From positions 467,146-484,829 of the forward strand of contig MU657170.1 in NCBI GenBank assembly GCA_026770575.1: a DNA stretch of 17,684 nucleotides, read 5' to 3'. This stretch comes from Pelagophyceae sp. CCMP2097 (Eukaryota > Sar > Pelagophyceae). Below the pieces are notes generated by a model that did no database searches, had not been told where the DNA came from, and saw only the letters and a program-made list of their open reading frames with translations. This document shows positions 12,813 to 17,684 of this stretch, in pieces. Both the position numbers and the translations under genes were made by a program. Positions within the stretch are counted from its first letter, which is position 1; each line of letters starts with the position of its first letter.

Positions 12813-15060
12813 TTAAGGCGAGATGTTGTACTTGCCGAAGGGCTTGCCGGGCATGCCTAGCGCGCGTGCGTTGGTGGAGCGTGGGGGGGTTCGAAAACCA
12901 GGAGAGAGACGAACAAATGGCCGCCGTAGAAAGGGAAGAAGGCAACTCACCGAAGCGCGACGCGAACGCAATCGACTTGGCCTTCAACGCCGCCACCTCG
13001 GAATCCTTCTCCAGCAGAGCGTTAAAGTCGACGAGCTTCTTCGACGGCGCCTTGTCCTGGAGCTTCAAAGCGAGTTGGACTGCTTCGTGCAGAATGTCCG
13101 CGATGCCCACAAAGTCAGACTCTTTCAGCCCGCGCGTCGTCATGGCCGGCGCGCCGATGCGGACGCCGCCCGGCGAGAGCGCGGAGACGTCGCCGGGGAC
13201 GGCATTTTTGTTCAGGGTGATTTGACACACGTCCGTGATCTTCTCCACCTATTAAATCCATCGTTATCGACAAATTTGGCGAAACCAAAAACGCGCACCT
13301 TGGACCCGGTGATGCCCGTCGGGCGGAGGTCCCAGAGGATCAAGTGGTTGTCCGTGCCGCCCGTGGCGATGGTGTAGCCGTGCTCGACGAGGCGCGCCGC
13401 CAAAGCCTTGATGTTGAGTTTGACTTGCTTGATGTACAGCTTGAACCTATTGAGATGGGTTTCACATGGGCAATTGCTCTATTCCGAGACTCGGGCCATC
13501 CAGAGTCGAGAAGGGGGTCCGTTTGGACCGGGGGAAGGCCGGGGAAGGGCCGGCGAGGCTCCAGTCGACCGGATTGGGTCTTTGAGGGCTTTGGAGGGTC
13601 CGTGGGACCTCGGAGGGTCCGTGCGGCCTAGGCCGCATGCGACCCGTAGAAGGCGTCTCGAGGGACCGTGTAGGGACCGGAGAGGGCCCGGCGTAAAAGG
13701 GAAGCCCCCCGCCCTTCAGAAAACGCACTCGGCCGTCTGCACCTCCTTGAGCTGCACGGCCACGCCCGCAATCTGATGCTCGTGCGGCCCGCCCTAAGCG
13801 AAGCGGTGAGGCGGGGATTTAAAGCTGTGGAACGCACCTGCAGCGCCGGGAAGACGGCGTTGTTGATCTTGTCCTCGAAGCCGCGGGCGTCCTTCTTGAA
13901 GAAGATGATGCCCGCGCGCGGCCCGCGGAGCGACTTGTGCGTGGTCGTTGTCACCACGTCGCAGTAATCAAACGGGTTGGCGGCCTCGCCGGTAGCCACG
14001 AGGCCTCGAATAAGAATAAGCAATTACAGAGTTTCCGCAGCCTCGTTGGAGTGCATAATAGAAGAAAAAGGGCAGAAGACGCACCGGAAATGTGAGCCAT
14101 GTCCATCATCAACAAGCAGCCATTGTCGTCCGCGATCTTCCGGAACGCCGCGTAGTCCCAGTCGCGCGGGTAAGCAGAACCGCCGCAGATGATCAGCGCG
14201 GGCTTGAAAATAGCGGCGAGCTCGGCAAGCTTCACGAAATCCACGAGGCCAGTTTCCGGATCCACCTTGTACGGCAGAGACTCGAAATAAACAGAAGTCG
14301 CGGAGACGGCCTTGCGCGACATGGTCTTCTTGTCCAGCGTGTAGAAACTATTAAGGGGGGGTTCTTATACTGTTGCGGGGGGTCTTTCTTTCCAAACGCC
14401 CCCCCCGGCTTCCCCGACGCACCCGTGCGTCAGGTGGCCGCCCGAGGGCAGGTCCAGGCCCATGATGCGGTCGTGGGGCTTGAGGAGGCCAGTGTAGACA
14501 GCGAAGTTGGCCGGCGAGCCGGAGTACGGCTGCACGTTCACGCCCCAGGCCTGACACACAACGTCATCGTTCCAGAGCAGAGGGCCGCGTTTCTCGCAAT
14601 CGGGAGAGGCCCTTTCGAAGACGGCCCTGCCACCGGGCCCTATCGAAGACAAGGGGAAAGTACGACGTGCGTCTCTCCGATCAACACACCTCCGAATCCA
14701 AAGAATACGCCTGCAGCGCGCGGTCGCGGCAGATGTTCTCGACCTGGTCGATGATCTCGTTGCCGCCGTAGTAGCGGCGCCTGCGGGAGGCGCGTCGCGG
14801 GAGGCGCGTCGACAGAGAAGTGTACGATGAGTACGCGTTTCCACGCTTTCCAGAAAAACGCACCCCGGCAGCCCTTCGGCGTACTTGTTCGTCAAGCAGG
14901 AGCCGAGGCAGTCCATGATGGCGCGCGAGGCGAAGTTCTCCGATGCAATCAATTCGATCGAAGTGAACTGACGGAGCTTCTCTTTCTCGATCAGCTCATA
15001 CATTTCCGCATCGACTTCTTCAAGAGGCTTCAAGCCAGCATGGTCCAGAATCGCCGCCAT
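12813..15060 (-). CDS. SHMT: Serine hydroxymethyltransferase, 9 exons
   Basis: Converts serine plus tetrahydrofolate to glycine plus methylene-THF (PLP enzyme, one-carbon pool). Exons, 5' to 3': 15060-14864, 14780-14690, 14550-14423, 14347-14085, 14004-13838, 13793-13729, 13446-13299, 13248-12951, 12856-12813. All junctions are in phase, giving 466 aa, the family's usual size. Landmarks are [14 protein letters not shown] [11 protein letters not shown] (35-45), [17 protein letters not shown] (58-74), [15 protein letters not shown] (98-112), [10 protein letters not shown] (130-139), MMDMAHISG (Asp221, His224), [16 protein letters not shown] with PLP lysine Lys250, QGGPHEH (282-288), and [14 protein letters not shown] with the carboxylate-binding Arg383. 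It ends [10 protein letters not shown]. Introns are 83, 139, 75, 80, 44, 282, 50 and 94 nt; donors are mostly GTGCGT. ATG 15060 is the only in-frame ATG after an upstream TGA (15174-15172). A signal-like open stretch precedes it (see findings). Confidence 0.96.
13447..13728 (-). other. Large SHMT intron 6 with satellite-like sequence
   Basis: At 282 nt this is the longest intron of the gene (donor GTGCGT, acceptor ATAG). On the plus strand it contains GGAGGGTCCGTG twice (about 13586-13625) and GTCTCGAGGGACCGT (13653-13667). The latter joins the motifs of the 13-bp and 12-bp minisatellites 1-2 kb away. Confidence 0.6.
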
Positions 15061-15278
15061 CTTCGTTGGGGACGTGAACGCGCTGCCGAGCGTGGCCGCG
15101 AACGCGAAAAGGAGACGCGTGGTGGTGTCGGCGGCGGAAAAGCGCGATTTCAAGCAACGTTGACCTTTGCTTCACGTTGACCTTTGCTTCAAAGTATCTA
15201 GATCTTTGGCGACAAAGTTCGAGGATTTGATCTTGGGGTGGCGTGCGAGCGAGCGACGGCACGGCCTCCACGCTTCCG
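15061..15278. promoter_or_regulatory. Divergent spacer: SHMT 5' region and tandem 17-mer
   Basis: Between the SHMT start and the broken MYND copy. A perfect 17-bp tandem repeat, CGTTGACCTTTGCTTCA, lies at 15158-15174 and 15175-15191. It is about 100-130 bp upstream of the SHMT ATG, a position suitable for a promoter element. The minus-strand frame leading into SHMT is open from 15171. Confidence 0.4.
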
Positions 15279-15473
15279 ATGCTGACGCCCTGCTTGTCTG
15301 CGGCGCGCACGACGGCAAGCACTGCACCAAGTGCAAGTCGCGGCATCATTGCTCGAAATCGTGCCAGCTTTTAAGACTGGAAACGAGGGCACAAGGAGCA
15401 GTGCAAACAGCTCGCACAGGGCCCCGCAGGGGCCGAGAGCCCATCACTATCTAAGCACTTTTTGGCTCCCTAG
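15279..15473 (+). pseudogene. Broken MYND zinc-finger copy (third family member)
   Basis: ATG at 15279 leads into the family's start of the finger (TPC...). One base is missing in the CCVC segment (about 15291; GCTTGTCTGC against GCTGCGTCTGC). The frame then reads VCGAHDGKHCTKCKSRHHCS and KSCQL. One extra base at about 15370 (CAGCTTTTAAGAC against CAGCTCGTCGAC) shifts the rest, where DWKRGHKEQCKQLAQG can be read in another frame up to TAG at 15471-15473. No RING or Sel1 region follows. The remnant therefore covers only the MYND domain and carries two single-base frame breaks. It lies head-to-head with SHMT. Confidence 0.75.
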
Positions 15474-16200
15474 TGGTCGTCAAAGTGAGTCTCCGTAACG
15501 TTCCGAGGAATTCTTTACAGTTGTTTTTTCCCCGGGCGTTTTCGTCAGTGGGACCTTCTTCACTCGACAGGGAGGTAATTGAATGCGTCGCGCCGTCGCC
15601 GCGGTCACGTGGTTGTCTTATGGGATTTTATAGGGTTGGGGGGGGGGGCGAATATTTTCGTCGATGGTTTGTAGTTAGGTGAACCTGTAGAACGTCCGCG
15701 CGCGGTTCCCTGGGAACCCCCCTGTGCGTCAACGGGTGATATCCGGGGCTAGAGGTACCAGGTTTGGTTAGACTTTCTGTATGTTTATTGACGAAAACTA
15801 TAAGCTAGCGGCGCAGGACAGTACAATAGTGCCCAAGAGTGGAAAAGCGCAAAAGTGGCCGTTTTTGAGCCTATAGCCAGGCCCCAACGCTTGACCATAG
15901 AGTCTCATGAACGGGTGCGCTCGCCCTAAAGAAATGAGATGATGCACATTGATATTACCAAAAAAAAAAAACGCGTACACGATAACGACAGAAGTATAGT
16001 TCGCAGCACGGCAGCTATAAGTGAAATAACGACGGCTTTAAGAAACATTAGCCATACGAAAAGATAGGCACAAGAGAAATTGGCGCAATAATCGAAGAGT
16101 AGAAGAAACTATAAGCAACCTCACGGGACAATGAGACGATGAACATATAAATAAGATGTCGGCTTGACAGTTGTGTATGCGCTAGCTCATGTAGATGCGT
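15474..16200. other. Unassigned DNA, partly AT-rich
   Basis: No gene is recognised. There is a G9 run at about 15640-15648 and an A12 run at 15960-15971. 15780-16200 is AT-richer, with short open frames lacking domains. No clear tRNA or inverted repeat was found. Confidence 0.35.
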
Positions 16201-16720
16201 TGCAAGCAAAGGCTACATGAAGAAGCTACGCAAGCCTGCGGCAACTGTTTCGAAGCAACAGCAGCAGGAAGCGGCTACGCCGTTTGCGGCGGCTGCGCCT
16301 CCAGCAACGAAATCAGGCAACTGCGCAGCTTGCTGCGGCTGCGCCACTTGCGACGATGAGCCGCCTGCGGCGGCTGCGTCATCATCAGCGGCTGCGCCGG
16401 CTTCGGCGGCTACATAAAGCGGATTCGCCACATGAGATGGCTGCCCAGCCAAAAACGGCAAACGGCGACTGTACCACATGAGACGTCTGCGCCTTCTGCT
16501 GTGGCAGCATAAGGCGGCTGCGCCGCCTGTGGCGAAGCGCCTCCGAGTCTTGCGGTGGCTGCGCCGCTAGCAGCGGCAAAAGGCGGCTTCGCCGCCTAAA
16601 GCTGCTGCGCCGCCAGCAGCGACAAAAGGCGGATGCGCCGCCTGCGGCGGCTGCGCCGCCTGCGGCGACTGCGCCGCCTGCAGCGGATGCACAATGCGGC
16701 TGCGCCGCATGAGGCCAGGG
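16201..16720. repeat. GCTGCGCC-rich repeat array with many short hairpins
   Basis: Recurring GGCTGCGCC units form triloop hairpins: AGGCGGC/TGC/GCCGCCT at 16512-16528, GCCGCT/AGC/AGCGGC at 16563-16577, AGGCGGC/TTC/GCCGCCT at 16581-16597 and ATGCGGC/TGC/GCCGCAT at 16694-16710. GCTGCTG...CAGCAGC (16601-16620) has a 6-nt loop. The left part (16230-16500) is a more degraded version with AGCAGC/GCGGCGGCTGCG units. Ala/Arg-rich frames open on both strands reflect the repeat. Confidence 0.75.
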
Positions 16721-16734
16721 CAGGAAAAGGGTCC

Positions 16735-16915
16735 GAGTCCGGACCCAAACCCGCGAAAACCGAGTTAGGGTCCGGGTCAAGGTCCGCCCATCCGGGCTCA
16801 CCCGGGGTTGTTCCGGGACTCGGCTCTGGCCTCGGCCTTTGAGGGACCGGGTGTCGGGTCCGGCTTTTTTGCCTCGGGTCCGGGTCCGGGTCCGGGTCAA
16901 GGGTCCGGCGCGGTG
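16735..16915. repeat. GGGTCC/GGGTCCGGGTCC-rich tract
   Basis: It starts GGGTCCGAGTCCGGACCC and ends with four GGGTCC units in tandem (about 16875-16898). Composition and motif resemble the CGGGTT-rich elements at 10235 and 11734, which suggests a degenerate relative. The minus-strand Asp-Pro-rich frame through it (ATG at 17159) is repeat-driven. Confidence 0.5.
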
Positions 16916-17592
16916 CGGGCGGGTGAACAAGGCGCTCGGGTTCCACCTGGAAGGTGGAATGCACGTCCGAGTCCACGTGCTCCGCACTCACTGGCAGTCG
17001 TGATATATCGATATCAGATATCGGAAGATCGATATCCCAAACTTTGGGCCAAAGTCGAAAACGATTAAAACTCAGTACAAGGGGTATCGCTAATGACGCT
17101 GAGGACTTTCTGTCCATCGGAGTTTTCGTCGGTTGGAGTTTGGCCCTTTTGGAAGTCATAGGGGACGTCGCGCTGAGTCCGGAAATGCCATGTCCTAAAA
17201 AAATCTTTTGTTAAAAACGCCCAAACTAAAAATCAGAACGTCTGTTTAGGCTCGTCTGAAGCGCCACTCGCGCCACTTGTATAGGACATGTCATATACCA
17301 CCCCAGTACGTATGGACCCGCCCCGTCACATAGCCATAATTTCGGTCCTTGTGGTCCTGCGATGGACAGCCGGACCCGAACCTTCGCAATACGGAGGCAA
17401 AATCAGTTCAAAATCAAGGTAAGGAGGCAAATAAAGATTTTATCAAGTCCAAAATATTTGGGGAAACGCTTGTTCACGCCCTTGCAAGGCGCCCTCCTCG
17501 AGGCTGATCATGTCACGGACACCCGGGGGGGCAGGGAGGCCCATAGCGACCACGCCCACCCCCGATTGTGTACGAACATCACATGGGTTATC
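16916..17592. other. Unassigned DNA; AT palindrome cluster near 17000
   Basis: TGATATATCGATATCAGATATCGG (17000-17023) followed by ATCGATATC forms overlapping palindromes. One plus-strand frame at about 17080-17214 includes a hydrophobic stretch (FLSIGVFVGWSLALLEVIG) but starts without ATG. No gene is called, and the rest shows nothing recognisable. Confidence 0.3.
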
Positions 17593-17665
17593 GCCCGAGG
17601 TCGCCGGTTCGAATCCGGCATATTGTTTGGAACAGCCCGAGGTCGCCGGTTCGAATCCGGCATAT
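17593..17665 (+). repeat. Two tandem tRNA T-arm / pol III B-box fragments (42-bp period)
   Basis: A 31-nt sequence occurs at 17593-17623 and 17635-17665, identical in both, with an 11-nt spacer. Each holds a perfect tRNA T-arm: stem GCCGG/CCGGC around TTCGAAT (first copy 17603-17619), preceded by a variable-loop-like AGGTC. Each contains the exact B box GGTTCGAATCC (17606-17616 and 17648-17658). No matching acceptor stem, D-arm or anticodon arm is present, so these are 3' tRNA-derived fragments, not functional tRNAs. The window ends 19 nt later, so further units may follow. Confidence 0.75.
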
Positions 17666-17684
17666 GGAAATTTGGCTTGCTCGT

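Noticed and set aside
15061..15153. SHMT start at 15153 as the primary start codon
   Set aside because: The codon there is TTG and no ATG exists in frame upstream. Kept as a finding, not as the annotated start.
16596..17159. ATG-started 187-codon minus-strand frame with Asp-Pro repeats and an Arg-rich tail
   Set aside because: Most of it translates the GGGTCC tract and the GC hairpin array. Only the first 60 residues are non-repetitive, and they match nothing I know.
17560..17665. Functional tRNA gene(s)
   Set aside because: Only the T-arm and part of the variable loop are present. No acceptor-stem partner for ATATTGT or ATATGGA, and no D-arm or standard anticodon arm, could be found upstream.

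Overview
This is nuclear DNA of a GC-rich, intron-bearing microbial eukaryote. Two genes assemble cleanly only with spliceosomal introns: a 9-exon serine hydroxymethyltransferase (minus strand, 12813-15060) and a 5-exon TMEM128-like membrane protein (plus strand, 8374-9259). Most introns are 44-140 nt and the common donor is GTGCGT. Two intronless paralogues (880-1944 and 6655-7995) combine a MYND zinc finger, a RING-like finger and Sel1 repeats. As far as I recall, this architecture is heavily expanded in stramenopile algae, notably pelagophytes such as Aureococcus. I therefore favour a pelagophyte-like alga, as an inference and not a proof.

Layout, left to right. 1-401 holds the 3' end of an unrecognised gene. 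About 672-825 is a possible terminal exon with a degenerate EF-hand. 880-1944 is MYND/Sel1 copy A; its 3' flank carries a 130-bp segment that copy B lacks. 2240-5990 is gene-poor, with local duplications, hairpins and an AT-rich island, plus two short coding-like stretches. 5992-6381 holds two adjacent foldback (MITE-like) elements. 6655-7995 is MYND/Sel1 copy B, with an internal linker duplication around a hydrophobic insert and a duplicated C-terminal block. 8374-9259 is the TMEM128-like gene. 9260-10140 holds a weakly supported small gene.

10235-12465 is a repeat complex. A 12-bp minisatellite (about 10620-11640) passes into a 13-bp minisatellite (11640-11733 and 12191-12465). The second array is split by a 457-bp element with perfect 15-bp terminal inverted repeats. 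A shorter relative of that element lies at 10235-10400. The long open frames on both strands here follow from the repeat period and are not annotated as genes.

12813-15060 is SHMT, 466 aa, with every splice junction in phase. Just upstream and divergent is a broken third MYND copy (15279-15473). 15474-16200 shows nothing recognisable. 16200-16720 is an array of GC-rich hairpins, 16735-16915 a GGGTCC-rich tract, and the right edge carries two tandem tRNA T-arm (pol III B-box) fragments.

Functional links: SHMT feeds one-carbon/folate metabolism. The TMEM128-like protein is a small endomembrane protein. The MYND/RING/Sel1 proteins are probably protein-interaction or ubiquitin-linked adaptors. 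Nothing suggests that these genes act in one pathway. The window reads as housekeeping genes separated by a duplicating gene family and mobile or satellite DNA.
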